Assembly: GCA_037189845.1 (NCBI GenBank)
Contig: JBBCIS010000003.1
Span: 806,001 to 870,000 of the forward strand
DNA: 64,000 nucleotides
Reading direction: 5' to 3'
Source: JAMLHH01 sp037189845
GTDB lineage: Bacteria; Bacteroidota; Bacteroidia; Chitinophagales; JADIYW01
Shown: positions 1-9,317 of the stretch, piece after piece
Layout: the number at the start of each line of letters is the position of its first letter
Position numbering within the stretch: position 1 is the first letter of the stretch
Notes under the pieces: generated by a model
Databases searched by the model: none
Told to the model about the DNA's origin: nothing
What the model saw: only the letters and a program-made list of their open reading frames with translations
Made by a program: the position numbers and the translations under genes

Positions 1-523
1 TGTTATAGATATTGCTGAGCGTGAGAGAATCTATCTGAGAGGGTCTGACGGACTTCAACGCAACCATAATTTCAGCATAATGCTTTTTGGCTTTTTCCAG
101 CTCATTGATAGTGATCAGTGTTCTGCCGATATTATTTTTCACCTCCAGGACTTCCCATCTTTCTTTATTCCGGGGTAATTGTTGATACAGCTTCAGTGAA
201 TGCTGATAGTTATTCAGAGCCTGCAGATATTCACTCTCTTCAAAATGCAACAATCCTTGTACTGTGTACTGTAATGCAGAAATTTCCTTTGAGAATAATT
301 GAGTGTTGAATGTTTTTACTTCCTGTAAATGTCGCTTTGCAGCATCCAGTTCTCCATTCTGAAGATAAATTTTAGATAACTGCAGGTGTGCAGTGATAAT
401 CGAATCTCTATGTTGCGAGGAGTTGATTGTATGAAGGAGCTGATCTGTTGGAGCACACTTCGTCTGTTCACCATAAGAGGTGAATAGAAAAATAATCAAA
501 ACAACATAAACCCTTTTTATCAT
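1..523 (-). CDS. TPR-repeat protein, N-terminal part (runs off window)
   Basis: Reading the minus strand from the ATG complement at 521-523 gives an open frame of 174 codons to the window edge with no stop. The first 16-18 residues are a hydrophobic signal sequence after MIKR. The rest is helical, with repeated patterns typical of tetratricopeptide repeats (for example LQLSKIYLQNGELDAAKRHL, then later a segment with NNIGRTLITINELEKAKKHY). In Bacteroidota such exported TPR N-termini often precede a transmembrane helix and a histidine kinase or LuxR-type output, but the C-terminus lies outside the window, so the function is open. The gene is divergent from leuB, with about 100 bp between the starts. 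Confidence 0.75.
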   Translation of the reverse strand, partial: MIKRVYVVLIIFLFTSYGEQTKCAPTDQLLHTINSSQHRDSIITAHLQLSKIYLQNGELDAAKRHLQEVKTFNTQLFSKEISALQYTVQGLLHFEESEYLQALNNYQHSLKLYQQLPRNKERWEVLEVKNNIGRTLITINELEKAKKHYAEIMVALKSVRPSQIDSLTLSNIYN

Positions 524-623
524 GATATCTATAGCTGTTTAAGAATGCCTATTTGCCAGATTCTGCCATTTTTAAAGTTTGCTTTTGTAATTTCGCAACG
601 CAAATAACCTGAATTTAAGAAAT

Positions 624-1685
624 ATGAATAAGAAAATTGCTATACTCCCTGGAGACGGTATTGGTCCGGAGGTTGTCAGAGAGGCTGTAAAAGTATTGGA
701 TGCAGTCGCAAAGAAATTTGGACATGAGTTTGAATATAAAGAAGGTCTGGTAGGTGCAGCTGCTATTGATGCTACAGGCAATCCATATCCTCAGGAGACA
801 CACGAGCTTTGTTTGTGGAGTGATGCAATCTTATTTGGTGCTATCGGCGACCCTAAATATGATAATGATCCGTCTGCGAAAGTTCGTCCGGAACAAGGAC
901 TTTTAACAATGAGAAGCGCATTGGGGTTATATGCGAATATCCGTCCGGTAAAAAGCTATGACAGCCTTTTAGATGCATCTCCTTTGAAAGCGGAGATTGT
1001 AAGAGGTGTTGATTTCGTAGTAGTGAGAGAATTAATCAGTGGTATCTATTTTGGCAAACCCAGAGGTCGTAGCGAAGACGGCAAACATGCTTTCGATACC
1101 TGTGAATATACTGCTGATGAAATCTTACGCATCACAGAAAAAGCTTTCCAGTATGCTAAAAACCGTAAGAAAAAAGTAACTCTTTTAGATAAAGCTAACG
1201 TATTGGCTACTTCCAGACTTTGGAGAGAAGTTGTAGGTAAATATGCAGCACAACATCCTGATATTGAATTTGAATCTTCATTTATTGACTCAGCTGCAAT
1301 GCATGTGATTCAAAAACCAAGATATTTCGACGTAATTCTGACTGAAAATATGTTCGGTGATATCATTTCCGACGAAGCATCAGTTATCACAGGTACTTTA
1401 GGCCTTTTACCTTCCGCATCTATCGGCGCAAGTGCAGCTCTTTACGAACCTATCCACGGTTCATACCCACAGGCAAAAGGTAAAAATATTGCTAATCCGA
1501 TGGCAACAATTCTTTCAGCTGCGATGTTGCTGGAATACTCTTTTGGTTGGATTGAAGAAGCCAGAGCTATTGAAGCAGCGGTTGAAAAAGCACTGGCAGA
1601 TGGAATTGTGACTGAAGATATTAATAAAGGTCAATACAATACTGTACAGGTAGGAGATGCTATTGTAGCGAACGTTTTAGCATAA
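624..1685 (+). CDS. leuB: 3-isopropylmalate dehydrogenase
   Basis: Catalyses NAD-dependent oxidative decarboxylation of 3-isopropylmalate, the third step of leucine synthesis, in the cytoplasm. The 353-residue product has the usual family length. Visible features are the GDGIGPEVV motif (residues 10-18), the substrate arginines R97, R107 and R135, Y142 in the SGIYFG segment, catalytic K190 in LLDKANVL, the metal-binding aspartates D222, D246 and D250, and the C-terminal YEPIHGSYP/NPMAT cofactor segment. The SGIYFGKPRG signature favours LeuB over isocitrate or tartrate dehydrogenases. Other leu genes are not adjacent in this window. A hairpin terminator follows at 1707-1739. Confidence 0.96.
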   Translation: MNKKIAILPGDGIGPEVVREAVKVLDAVAKKFGHEFEYKEGLVGAAAIDATGNPYPQETHELCLWSDAILFGAIGDPKYDNDPSAKVRPEQGLLTMRSALGLYANIRPVKSYDSLLDASPLKAEIVRGVDFVVVRELISGIYFGKPRGRSEDGKHAFDTCEYTADEILRITEKAFQYAKNRKKKVTLLDKANVLATSRLWREVVGKYAAQHPDIEFESSFIDSAAMHVIQKPRYFDVILTENMFGDIISDEASVITGTLGLLPSASIGASAALYEPIHGSYPQAKGKNIANPMATILSAAMLLEYSFGWIEEARAIEAAVEKALADGIVTEDINKGQYNTVQVGDAIVANVLA

Positions 1686-1706
1686 TCTGCATCATTTAAA
1701 TATATC

Positions 1707-1739
1707 AGGGGATAGGGCAAAAGTTGTATCCCCTTTTTT
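1707..1739 (+). terminator. Rho-independent terminator of leuB
   Basis: AGGGGATA (1707-1714) pairs with TATCCCCT (1727-1734) around a 12-nt loop and is followed by a run of T. It lies 22 bp after the leuB stop. Confidence 0.85.
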
Positions 1740-1902
1740 ATGAAAACATCCGAAACTTTTACAGGTGAATCAAATAAGCAATTGACGGTTTGGAAAAAAT
1801 TTCAGAGTTAAAATCAATGTTCAAGAATTAATTTACAGACATGATTAACTAAGGATAACATTAGTATTGGCTCCTGAAAAAGATAATAAGACAAAAATTG
1901 AG

Positions 1903-1910
1903 TAACTTTA
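1903..1910 (+). promoter_or_regulatory. Possible -7 box for tatA
   Basis: TAACTTTA matches the Bacteroidota -7 consensus TAnnTTTG except for the last base, and lies 20 bp before the tatA ATG. No convincing -33 element is visible. Confidence 0.35.
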
Positions 1911-1929
1911 CAGACTAAATTCATTACTC

Positions 1930-2145
1930 ATGAATATGATGTTGCTATTAAGCATGCCTGGCGGCGGCGAAATGTTACTACTTGTATTAGCGATTCTGTT
2001 ATTTTTCGGTGGAAAGAAAATTCCTGAATTAATGCGTGGCATTGGTAAAGGTATCCGTGAATTCAATGCAGCTAAAGCAAGTGTAAAAGATGAGCTTGAG
2101 GCTGGCATGAGAGAAGATGAGCCGAAGAAAAAAATTATAGAATAA
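1930..2145 (+). CDS. tatA: Sec-independent translocase component TatA/E family
   Basis: Small membrane subunit that forms the pore of the twin-arginine translocation pathway for folded proteins. The 71-residue product has one N-terminal membrane helix (about residues 14-27), the conserved FGGKKIPEL turn, and then an amphipathic helix (MRGIGKGIREFNAAK) and a charged tail. That order is diagnostic for TatA/TatE/TatB, and the short tail favours TatA. The second Met pair (MNMM) leaves the exact start uncertain by two residues. The next gene, gatA, starts 18 bp downstream. No tatC is in this window. Confidence 0.9.
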   Translation: MNMMLLLSMPGGGEMLLLVLAILLFFGGKKIPELMRGIGKGIREFNAAKASVKDELEAGMREDEPKKKIIE

Positions 2146-2163
2146 TAAAATTTACTTTCTAAG

Positions 2164-3588
2164 GTGACATTTTACAGATCATTACGTGTTCTGCAGGAAG
2201 ATTTACGTGCCGGAAAAACAAGCTGTAAGCAGGTTGTTACAGACTACATCCAAAATATAAAGCACAAAAAAGACCTCAACGCTTTTATAGAAGTTTTTGA
2301 AGAAAGTGCCCTGAAAAGAGCTGAAGAACTTGACCTGCAATTGGCTCAGGGAAAATCAGAAGGCAGGCTTTTTGGATTGGTGATCGGCATTAAAGACAAT
2401 ATTGTTTACAAAGGCCATGTATCTACTGCCGGGTCTAAAATTTTAACAGGCTATAATTCCATCTATTCTGCAACAGTTGTAGAAAGACTACTGGCAGAAG
2501 GGGCGATCATTTTAGGAAGACTCAACTGCGATGAGTTTGCAATGGGTTCTACCAATGAATCTTCTTATTATGGACCCGTAAAAAATCCTGTCAATCCTGA
2601 ATATGTACCTGGTGGCTCATCCGGAGGTTCGGCGGCTGCAGTTGCTGCGGATTTATGTTTAGCGACATTAGGTTCTGATACAGGGGGCTCTATCCGTCAG
2701 CCGGCTGCATTTTGTGGGATAATAGGACTCAAGCCTACTTATGGACGTGTTTCCCGATACGGGCTGATGGCATACGGCTCATCTTTTGATCAGATCGGAC
2801 CAATGACCCATAATGTAGAAGATGCAGCTTTGATTTTAGAAGTAATTGCAGGTCAGGACGACTACGATGCAACTTCTTCTTCTCAACCTGTAGAAAATTA
2901 TGCGGCAAGACTCGGAGAAAGAAAAGCATACAAGATTGCCTATTACAAAGAGGCCATAGAACATCCGAGCATTCATCCGGAAATCAGAAAATCAGCAGAA
3001 GAGCTTGTAGCAAAGCTACAGGCAGAAGGACATACTGTAGAACCGGTATCACTGAAAGAGCTGGACTATATCGTTCCTGCATACTATGTATTGACTACTG
3101 CTGAAGCTTCTTCCAACTTCTCCAGATATGATGGGGTAAGATATGGGTACAGAGCTGAAGATGCAGGGGACTTGGAATCAACTTATAAAAAAACACGCTC
3201 ACAGGGTTTTGGAAAAGAAGTGCAAAGACGCATTATGTCAGGTACTTTTGTATTGAGTGCCGGGTACTATGACGCATATTATTCCAAAGCTCAGAAAGTC
3301 AGGAGATTAATAGCGGATAAAACATTGGAAGTATTGAAAACCTATGATTTTATTCTTTGCCCTGCAGCTCCTACACCACCTTTCAAATTAGGAAGCCATT
3401 CTGATGATCCTATCGCCATGTATTTAGGCGATATTTTTACAGTACAGGCTAATCTTGTTGGTATTCCGGGAATCGCTTTGCCGGTGGGAACTACTGAAGA
3501 CGGCTTACCGATAGGGATGCAATTCATGGCAGGAAAATTTGAAGAAGGCAAATTGCTGGCGTTCAGCGAACAATTACTTTCTGAATAA
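2164..3588 (+). CDS. gatA: Asp-tRNA(Asn)/Glu-tRNA(Gln) amidotransferase subunit A
   Basis: Glutaminase subunit of the GatCAB complex, which converts misacylated Glu-tRNA(Gln) or Asp-tRNA(Asn) to the amidated form. The amidase signature is complete. Catalytic K77 lies in GIKDN, the cis-serine S152 in GGSSGGS, and nucleophile S176 in SDTGGS, followed by GLKPTYGRVSRYG. Length (474) is normal for GatA. The start is GTG: no ATG is near and the family N-terminus (SLRVLQEDLRAGK) begins a few residues in. gatB and gatC are not adjacent. The position after tatA suggests cotranscription, and a terminator follows at 3614-3641. Confidence 0.95.
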   Translation: MTFYRSLRVLQEDLRAGKTSCKQVVTDYIQNIKHKKDLNAFIEVFEESALKRAEELDLQLAQGKSEGRLFGLVIGIKDNIVYKGHVSTAGSKILTGYNSIYSATVVERLLAEGAIILGRLNCDEFAMGSTNESSYYGPVKNPVNPEYVPGGSSGGSAAAVAADLCLATLGSDTGGSIRQPAAFCGIIGLKPTYGRVSRYGLMAYGSSFDQIGPMTHNVEDAALILEVIAGQDDYDATSSSQPVENYAARLGERKAYKIAYYKEAIEHPSIHPEIRKSAEELVAKLQAEGHTVEPVSLKELDYIVPAYYVLTTAEASSNFSRYDGVRYGYRAEDAGDLESTYKKTRSQGFGKEVQRRIMSGTFVLSAGYYDAYYSKAQKVRRLIADKTLEVLKTYDFILCPAAPTPPFKLGSHSDDPIAMYLGDIFTVQANLVGIPGIALPVGTTEDGLPIGMQFMAGKFEEGKLLAFSEQLLSE

Positions 3589-3613
3589 TCTCTGATACAT
3601 TTTCACTATATAC

Positions 3614-3641
3614 AGGCGGTCTGATTCAGACCGCCTTTTTT
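3614..3641 (+). terminator. Rho-independent terminator of tatA-gatA
   Basis: AGGCGGTCTGA (3614-3624) and its complement TCAGACCGCCT (3626-3636) form a strong GC-rich hairpin followed by six T. Confidence 0.93.
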
Positions 3642-3775
3642 GTTCATAAACGAAAGTCACTTCAATATTGCAATATCTGTATAAAGTATTTTTACAGATC
3701 AGATTTACCAAATATGTATATATGACTTGTCGGAGGCTCGTTTTTTTTATATCTTGCTATGCATAACCCCAAGTT

Positions 3776-6697
3776 ATGATAACCAATTTTTTACGAATTT
3801 GTATATTGTTTTGGGTTTGTATCTCTGCTGCTGAATCTAAAGTAAGAATTAATGAAGTAATGTCTTCAAATAAGAATACTTTTTCAGATGAAGATGGTAG
3901 TTTTTCAGACTGGATAGAATTATACAATTCAGGAGAAGATAATGTTGACCTGACAGGAATGTATTTGTCAGATGATAAGAAAAAGCTGAACAAATGGACA
4001 TTCCCTCATACTGTGATCCCGGCTAAAGAGTATCTTTTAATATGGGCTTCAGGAAAAGACAAGACAGGTATCAACGGCGAATTACATACAAATTTCAGTA
4101 TCAGTGCAGATGGAGAGGAACTAATACTTACAGACGCAGGCGGCCTGGTGATCGATAGGATAGAAATTCCGGCAATGAGCAGTGATAAGGTATATTGCAG
4201 AATACCCGACGGCTCAGACTATCTGCTGATATCAGAAACTCCTACACCAGGGAATGAAAATATCTATTCTGAATTTCTGACAGCACCGGTTTTTTCTAAT
4301 GAGGGTGGATTTTATCAGACAGCATTTAATCTGACCCTGACTCATCCTGATCCAGAGGCCATTATTTTATACACGCTGGATGGATCTGAACCTTTACTAG
4401 AGCACCTGGATGGATATTCTTATCAATATAAAAACAGGTATAAGGAACTTCCGATCAATCCCAATGGCAGCTTTATAAATGACCAGCTCAAAAGCTTTAT
4501 CTATTCCGGATCTATCAGCATCAGAAACAGAACCAGTGAACCATTGGATGCAGCCAGAATCCCCAGTACATTTCAGTTCAATGCAGACTATATTCCATCC
4601 GCCACTCAGGATGTCTTCAAGGGCACTGTTGTCCGGGCCCGGGTATTTAAGGAAGGAGTAGGCTATGGACCTATATCAGTACATACATTTTTTGTAACCT
4701 CAGAAGGACGATCTAAATATTCTTTACCGGTCATTGCATTGACAGCTTCTAAAGACCATTTGTTTGACTATGAAAAAGGTATACATGTAGCCGGAGCTGA
4801 TTTTGATGAATGGAGAAGCTCTCATCCATTAATTCCTGCCAATCCTTCTGTGCCTGCCAACTATCAACGCAGAGGCGATAAATGGGAATATCCGGGACAT
4901 TTTGAATATTTTGAAGCCTCCAAAAATATCGCTGTCTTAAATCAGCAGGTGGGTTACAGAATACATGGCGGATGGACGAGATCAGAACCCCAAAAAGCCT
5001 TCCGGATTTATGCGAGAAAAGATTATGGCGCATCTAATCTTGAGTACCCATTTTTTACTCAGACTCAGGAAGATAAATTTAAAAGAATCATCCTCAAAAA
5101 CACATTTAACTTCAGAGTTACAGATGCTTTGACACAAGACATGGTCCGGCATCTCAATTTTCCAACTCAGGCATCTCAATATGCCATTTTGTTTTTAAAT
5201 GGAGAATATTGGGGAATCCAGGAAATTAAAGAGCGGTTTGACAAATATTTTCTGGAAAGTAAATACGGAATTGATCCGGATAATATTGACTATCTGAACA
5301 ATGAAGCAGTAGTAGATGAAGGTGATAATCTGGCATATCTGAAACTGCTGGATTATGTCCGGAACAGCTCGATGACCAGTATCAGTGACTATAATTATCT
5401 TGAAAATAACATAGATCTTGAAAATTATATTGACTACTATGCTACCGAGATTTACACCAGCAACAGAGACTGGCCGCACAACAATATAGATTACTGGCGG
5501 GTAAAAACTGATTCTACACTGAAAGATGTTCCATATGGGCATGATGGCAGGTGGCGCTGGATGGTATATGATCTGGATCTGGGAATGAATGGTGTTGCCA
5601 CTGCCGATTCATTTACGCACAATACTTTGGAATGGGCATCCAGAGATCATTCATCTACCGTATTGTTCAGAAATAGTATCAAAAACCCAACTTTTAGCGC
5701 TCAGTTCATTAATCGATTCGCTGACCTTTTAAATACCACTTTTTTATACGAACGGATATATCCCCTGATAGAACAGCAGAAGAAGGATATAGTAAAGTTT
5801 TTTCCGGAACATCTCAAGCGATGGGCCAATATCAATGGAGGAATAAGCAGGCTGAATCAAACCTTTGACAGAATGAGCAATTTTGTCCAAAACAGATCTT
5901 CATTTGTACGGCAGGATATTCAGGATAAATTTCAGCTGAAAGGTCAGATACAGATAACGCTGGATGTAAATTATCGCAACTCCCGAAATTATGTGCGTAT
6001 CAATACTATTGATATCAATAATAAAACTATAGGAGTGGCAACCAGGCCGTATCCATGGAAAGGGATATATTTCGATGGCGTGCCCGTAAAAATTACGGCC
6101 ATAGCAACAGAAGGATATGAGTTCAGTCATTGGGAAGGAATGCCAGCCGGAACACCCGCTTCTTTTACCGGAAATTTTGAAGAAAATACCACTTTGACAG
6201 CACACTTCAACAAGCTGTTTACACCGGAATATTTTTTAAATTATACATCTTCTATTGGCGGATATCTTGAAGGAGATTCCACTCAGAAGGTCGAGGAAAA
6301 TGCTGCCGGAAAAGCTGTCACGGCAGTAGCGCTACAAGGATATAGTTTCCAGGCATGGTCAGACGGACGTACTGACAATCCGAGAATAGATTCGGATGTA
6401 CTTGAGGATGTTTCTGTACAGGCCATGTTTCGCACTACCACCCGATTGAAAGAAACTCAGGCTGAATTATTAAAAGTATATCCCAATCCGGCCAAACATG
6501 TTCTGACAATAGAAAAACCTGAACTGAAAGATGCCCGCTATATGATTCTTAACGTTTTTGGGCAGCAAATACAGAGCGGAACATTCTTAGCTTCCCATCC
6601 ATATATAGATATCAGCCAGTTACCGGAAGCAGTCTATATTTTATGGATTGAGGACGAAACCGGCCAAAGAGCTTACCATAAGTTTGGAAAAAACTAG
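3776..6697 (+). CDS. T9SS-exported CotH-kinase / lamin-tail-domain protein
   Basis: A 973-residue exported protein. Domains in order are a signal peptide (about 1-20), a lamin-tail domain (about 22-140, with INEVMSSN, DWIELYN and ISADGEELILTD), a chitobiase-C-terminal-like segment (about 180-310, ILYTLDGSEP), a CotH-kinase domain (about 315-690, with RIHGGWTR, LNGEYWGIQEIKERFD and VYDLDLGMN), two divergent InlB-like repeats (about 755-890, GYEFSHWEG and GYSFQAWSDG), and a type A T9SS sorting domain (last 80 residues, KVYPNPAKHVLTIE). CotH proteins are atypical kinases known from spore coats. In Bacteroidota they occur in large surface proteins of unknown substrate. The gene stands alone. Export through T9SS is well supported by the C-terminus; the activity is inferred from the family. 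Confidence 0.88.
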   Translation: MITNFLRICILFWVCISAAESKVRINEVMSSNKNTFSDEDGSFSDWIELYNSGEDNVDLTGMYLSDDKKKLNKWTFPHTVIPAKEYLLIWASGKDKTGINGELHTNFSISADGEELILTDAGGLVIDRIEIPAMSSDKVYCRIPDGSDYLLISETPTPGNENIYSEFLTAPVFSNEGGFYQTAFNLTLTHPDPEAIILYTLDGSEPLLEHLDGYSYQYKNRYKELPINPNGSFINDQLKSFIYSGSISIRNRTSEPLDAARIPSTFQFNADYIPSATQDVFKGTVVRARVFKEGVGYGPISVHTFFVTSEGRSKYSLPVIALTASKDHLFDYEKGIHVAGADFDEWRSSHPLIPANPSVPANYQRRGDKWEYPGHFEYFEASKNIAVLNQQVGYRIHGGWTRSEPQKAFRIYARKDYGASNLEYPFFTQTQEDKFKRIILKNTFNFRVTDALTQDMVRHLNFPTQASQYAILFLNGEYWGIQEIKERFDKYFLESKYGIDPDNIDYLNNEAVVDEGDNLAYLKLLDYVRNSSMTSISDYNYLENNIDLENYIDYYATEIYTSNRDWPHNNIDYWRVKTDSTLKDVPYGHDGRWRWMVYDLDLGMNGVATADSFTHNTLEWASRDHSSTVLFRNSIKNPTFSAQFINRFADLLNTTFLYERIYPLIEQQKKDIVKFFPEHLKRWANINGGISRLNQTFDRMSNFVQNRSSFVRQDIQDKFQLKGQIQITLDVNYRNSRNYVRINTIDINNKTIGVATRPYPWKGIYFDGVPVKITAIATEGYEFSHWEGMPAGTPASFTGNFEENTTLTAHFNKLFTPEYFLNYTSSIGGYLEGDSTQKVEENAAGKAVTAVALQGYSFQAWSDGRTDNPRIDSDVLEDVSVQAMFRTTTRLKETQAELLKVYPNPAKHVLTIEKPELKDARYMILNVFGQQIQSGTFLASHPYIDISQLPEAVYILWIEDETGQRAYHKFGKN

Positions 6698-6779
6698 TAT
6701 AAAATTCACTTTCTGTTTTTTAATGCATAAATAGTTTGGCATAGTTTTTAAGGAGAATAGTTATTCTTAAATTACAATT

Positions 6780-7466
6780 ATGAAAAAGTATCTTTTAACA
6801 ATACTAACAGCTTTAACATTCTCATTGGGAGCCAATGCACAGTTATTTAAAGCTTCTGACGTTGCAAAAATTGCCGATTATGTAGTGAGTGAGCTGAATC
6901 TTTCCGGCGGTACTGCTCAAAGTGTAAAAAGTCTTTACGCCAGTTATGGAGAACAGATGCGCGCTGTAAGTGAGTCAATGGAAGGATTGAATGCCAAACA
7001 AAATAAGATTCAGGCACTAACAAAAGAAATGGATGATAAAGTAAAAGAGAAGCTTCCTAAAGATAAAATCTCGGACTACAATACAGTAGTAAATCACTAC
7101 CGTAAAAAAGGTATTACAACGAGCGCTTTAGGCTCATCTTCTTCTGCAACTGCAAGTTCTGCAAGAGCACAGGAAACCAACTTGAAAGTTGATGAAGTAA
7201 AAGAGTCTGCAGAGAAATTAAAAGAAGATATCAAAAAAGAGTTGGGAGTGAATGATGCACAGGCAGATCAATTAGTAAAAATTACTGTAGAGCATAATGT
7301 TGCAAAAAAATTAATCAATCAAACATATAAGTCAGACGCAACCACCAGAGCTGATAAAATGAAAGAATTGAATGCGAAAACCAATTCGAAGGTCCAAAAC
7401 ATTCTGAATGATCAGCAATACAAAAAATTTCTTGTGATTCTGATTAAAAGCGGTCAGGGACAATAA
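6780..7466 (+). CDS. Small secreted helical protein of unknown function
   Basis: The 228-residue product has a clear signal peptide (MKKYLLTILTALTFSLGANA, cleavage about residue 20). The remainder is charged, Lys/Ala-rich and largely helical, with a Ser/Ala-rich linker near residues 117-130 that separates two similar helical halves. Each half carries an SLY or VAKK-type helix and a hydrophilic tail (KLNA/ELNAKTNSKVQN). The layout resembles periplasmic helical adaptors or Spy-like chaperones, but no family is recognised. It is monocistronic with its own terminator at 7488-7520. Confidence 0.7.
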   Translation: MKKYLLTILTALTFSLGANAQLFKASDVAKIADYVVSELNLSGGTAQSVKSLYASYGEQMRAVSESMEGLNAKQNKIQALTKEMDDKVKEKLPKDKISDYNTVVNHYRKKGITTSALGSSSSATASSARAQETNLKVDEVKESAEKLKEDIKKELGVNDAQADQLVKITVEHNVAKKLINQTYKSDATTRADKMKELNAKTNSKVQNILNDQQYKKFLVILIKSGQGQ

Positions 7467-7487
7467 TCAAAATAAAAAGTTAAGAAG

Positions 7488-7520
7488 AGGCAGTCATAAA
7501 TGGCTGCCTTTTTGTTTTTT
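7488..7520 (+). terminator. Rho-independent terminator
   Basis: AGGCAGTCAT (7488-7497) pairs with ATGGCTGCCT (7500-7509), with one G-U pair, followed by a T-rich run. It terminates the secreted-protein gene and lies before the convergent Rieske gene. Confidence 0.85.
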
Positions 7521-7541
7521 CAGAACGATTCACCCAGACCG

Positions 7542-7895
7542 TCATACTTTCCGGATGCCTATATAAAGATCTTTTCCATCCTGCGAAAATATATAGTTGG
7601 GAATTTTATAGTGATTGCCATCTTCACTGCGACCGTTCTTAATATTAAACTTATAGTGATGTGTAGGACAAACGACTATACCACGTTTGTTACAGGTTTT
7701 TTCCAAAGTAAATGGAGTTCCGGCATGCGGACAACGATCATTGATACCAAAAAACTGATCTTCCAATCTGGTGACACAGATTTTCTTTTCGTCCAGAACG
7801 ATGCGCACCAGCTGCTGATCCTGTAATGCCAAAACCTTTTCCGCTTCGGATTCAGGAAGTTTTTGCCAGTCGAAAGATGGGTCTGAAAAGGTCAT
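7542..7895 (-). CDS. Rieske [2Fe-2S] domain protein
   Basis: A 117-residue soluble Rieske ferredoxin. The two cluster boxes are intact: C55-P-H57 in RCPHAGTPF and C76-P-T-H79 in VCPTHHYKFN. The spacing fits a small electron carrier for a dioxygenase or nitrite-reductase small-subunit type, not the cytochrome bc1 Rieske protein. There is no signal peptide or membrane anchor and no adjacent oxygenase, so the redox partner is unknown. It lies 42 bp downstream of the DUF1016 nuclease gene on the same strand. Confidence 0.88.
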   Translation of the reverse strand: MTFSDPSFDWQKLPESEAEKVLALQDQQLVRIVLDEKKICVTRLEDQFFGINDRCPHAGTPFTLEKTCNKRGIVVCPTHHYKFNIKNGRSEDGNHYKIPNYIFSQDGKDLYIGIRKV

Positions 7896-7937
7896 AATAT
7901 TAAAGGAAGAATTATTTATCTGATTTTTAAGGTATTT

Positions 7938-8990
7938 CTACAGAGATTTTTCGTGATTCTGCCTTGCAATGGCAATAGCTCGTTTCAATTTTTCGCTGAG
8001 TAATTTTTTGTCAGGCAATTGCGTAAAATACTGAGCCACTTTGATGTCGCTTTTGTCAAGCATGAGATACTCTATATGTTCTGTATTTCCTTCGCTGCAA
8101 AGTATAAGGCCAATAGGAGAGTTTTCGCCTTCTTTTCTCTCATTTTTATTGAGATATCTCAGATAAAGCAACATTTGTCCTTCGTGTTCCGGTTTGAATT
8201 TCCCTAATTTCAGGTCAATAGCAACCAATCTTCTCAATCCTCTATGGAAAAACAACAAATCAATTCTATAGTCAATAGCATCTACTGTAATCCGTTTTTG
8301 ACGGTCTAGAAAAGCAAAGTCACTCCCCATTTCTTTGATAAATGATTGCAGGTTGACAAGAATTGCTTCTTCCAATTCTTTTTCCGAATATGTATCAGCT
8401 AATCCCAGCGTATCCAAAAAGTAACTACTTCTAAAAACAACATCTGGAGAAATTGAATTTTTGTCTTTTAATTGTTTTAATTCTTGTTTGATTAATTCTT
8501 CAGGCTTTCTACTCAATGCCGTTCGCTCATATAGCATCTGGTTTATTTTTTCATCTAATGTTCTTGTATCCCAATGTTCTAAATATATCATCTGTATATA
8601 GAAAGAACGTTTCAGATCATCCTCAATGAACATCAGAGAGCGAAGATGTGTCCATGATAATTGTATACTCACGGCGTATAGAATTTCCTCTTCTTTAAAA
8701 GTATACGCAGCGCGTATACAATGTAGAAGTTTTCGATCGCTCCAACCTTTACCATAACGATCCGTTAGCCGTCCAGCAAGATTTTTTATAATTTCTTTAC
8801 CATATTCTGCTCGTTTGTTGTATAGTACGTCCTCTTTTATACGCTTACCGATATACCAGTTCATCATACATATCTCAGCATTTGCTGAGATAGCTATTTT
8901 GTATCGTGTTCCCTCAATGATGTCACACACATCAGTAAACAGCAGAGATTTCTTCTGATCCTGTATATCTAATCCTTCCATATCATCCAT
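7938..8990 (-). CDS. DUF1016 / YhcG-type PD-(D/E)xK nuclease
   Basis: A 350-residue protein with the two-part architecture of YhcG-family proteins. An N-terminal DUF1016-type helical region (about 20-170) contains NWYIGKRI and GRLTDRYGKGWSDRKLLHC. A C-terminal PD-(D/E)xK nuclease fold (about 185-335) has candidate active-site residues D244 (YRIDLLFFHR) and D259-x-K261 (AIDLKLGKF), then GQMLLYLRYLNK. Relatives are often cargo of restriction or defence loci, though many occur alone. No restriction or modification gene is next to it here. Substrate and role are unknown; nuclease activity is inferred from the residues. Confidence 0.88.
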   Translation of the reverse strand: MDDMEGLDIQDQKKSLLFTDVCDIIEGTRYKIAISANAEICMMNWYIGKRIKEDVLYNKRAEYGKEIIKNLAGRLTDRYGKGWSDRKLLHCIRAAYTFKEEEILYAVSIQLSWTHLRSLMFIEDDLKRSFYIQMIYLEHWDTRTLDEKINQMLYERTALSRKPEELIKQELKQLKDKNSISPDVVFRSSYFLDTLGLADTYSEKELEEAILVNLQSFIKEMGSDFAFLDRQKRITVDAIDYRIDLLFFHRGLRRLVAIDLKLGKFKPEHEGQMLLYLRYLNKNERKEGENSPIGLILCSEGNTEHIEYLMLDKSDIKVAQYFTQLPDKKLLSEKLKRAIAIARQNHEKSL

Positions 8991-9317
8991 ATCATCATAT
9001 TAGTTACGCAAAATATCCTGTCATCTACCAATCCCCTTTTCGTTTTTAGTTCTGTCTGTTCTCTTTTCTCTAAGTTACAAAAAGTGAAAAGAAAGGGTAC
9101 GGATAACCCAAAACGGGATATATCATTCGCCTATTATAGATCACCGTTCCCGATTCTCTTTGTTCCCTAGATTAAATTCCACAGCACTTCATTGGCCTAT
9201 TTTGTCGACAGTGTAGCATAAACGATTGTAAATGGTCTTTTATCTTATTGGTTCAATTTGGGCTTCGCAAGATGTCCGTGTGTATTTATCGCAAAAGTAT
9301 ATACGATTCTCTTCTGG
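8991..9317. other. Intergenic stretch between DUF1016 gene and gldG
   Basis: No supported gene. The stretch is T-rich and contains a single ACGGATAAC (about 9109-9117) resembling the half-site in the repeats around the 16-28 kb island, but no TTTG box lies at the matching distance. It must carry the promoter of the minus-strand DUF1016 gene, which I could not place, and the 3' end of gldG transcription. Confidence 0.5.

Noticed and set aside
6735..6755. TTTGGCATAGTTTTTAA before the 228-residue secreted protein, read as a sigma-54 -24/-12 promoter
   Set aside because: The -24 GG is present, but the -12 GC is missing (TTAA instead of TTGC), so it does not meet the consensus.
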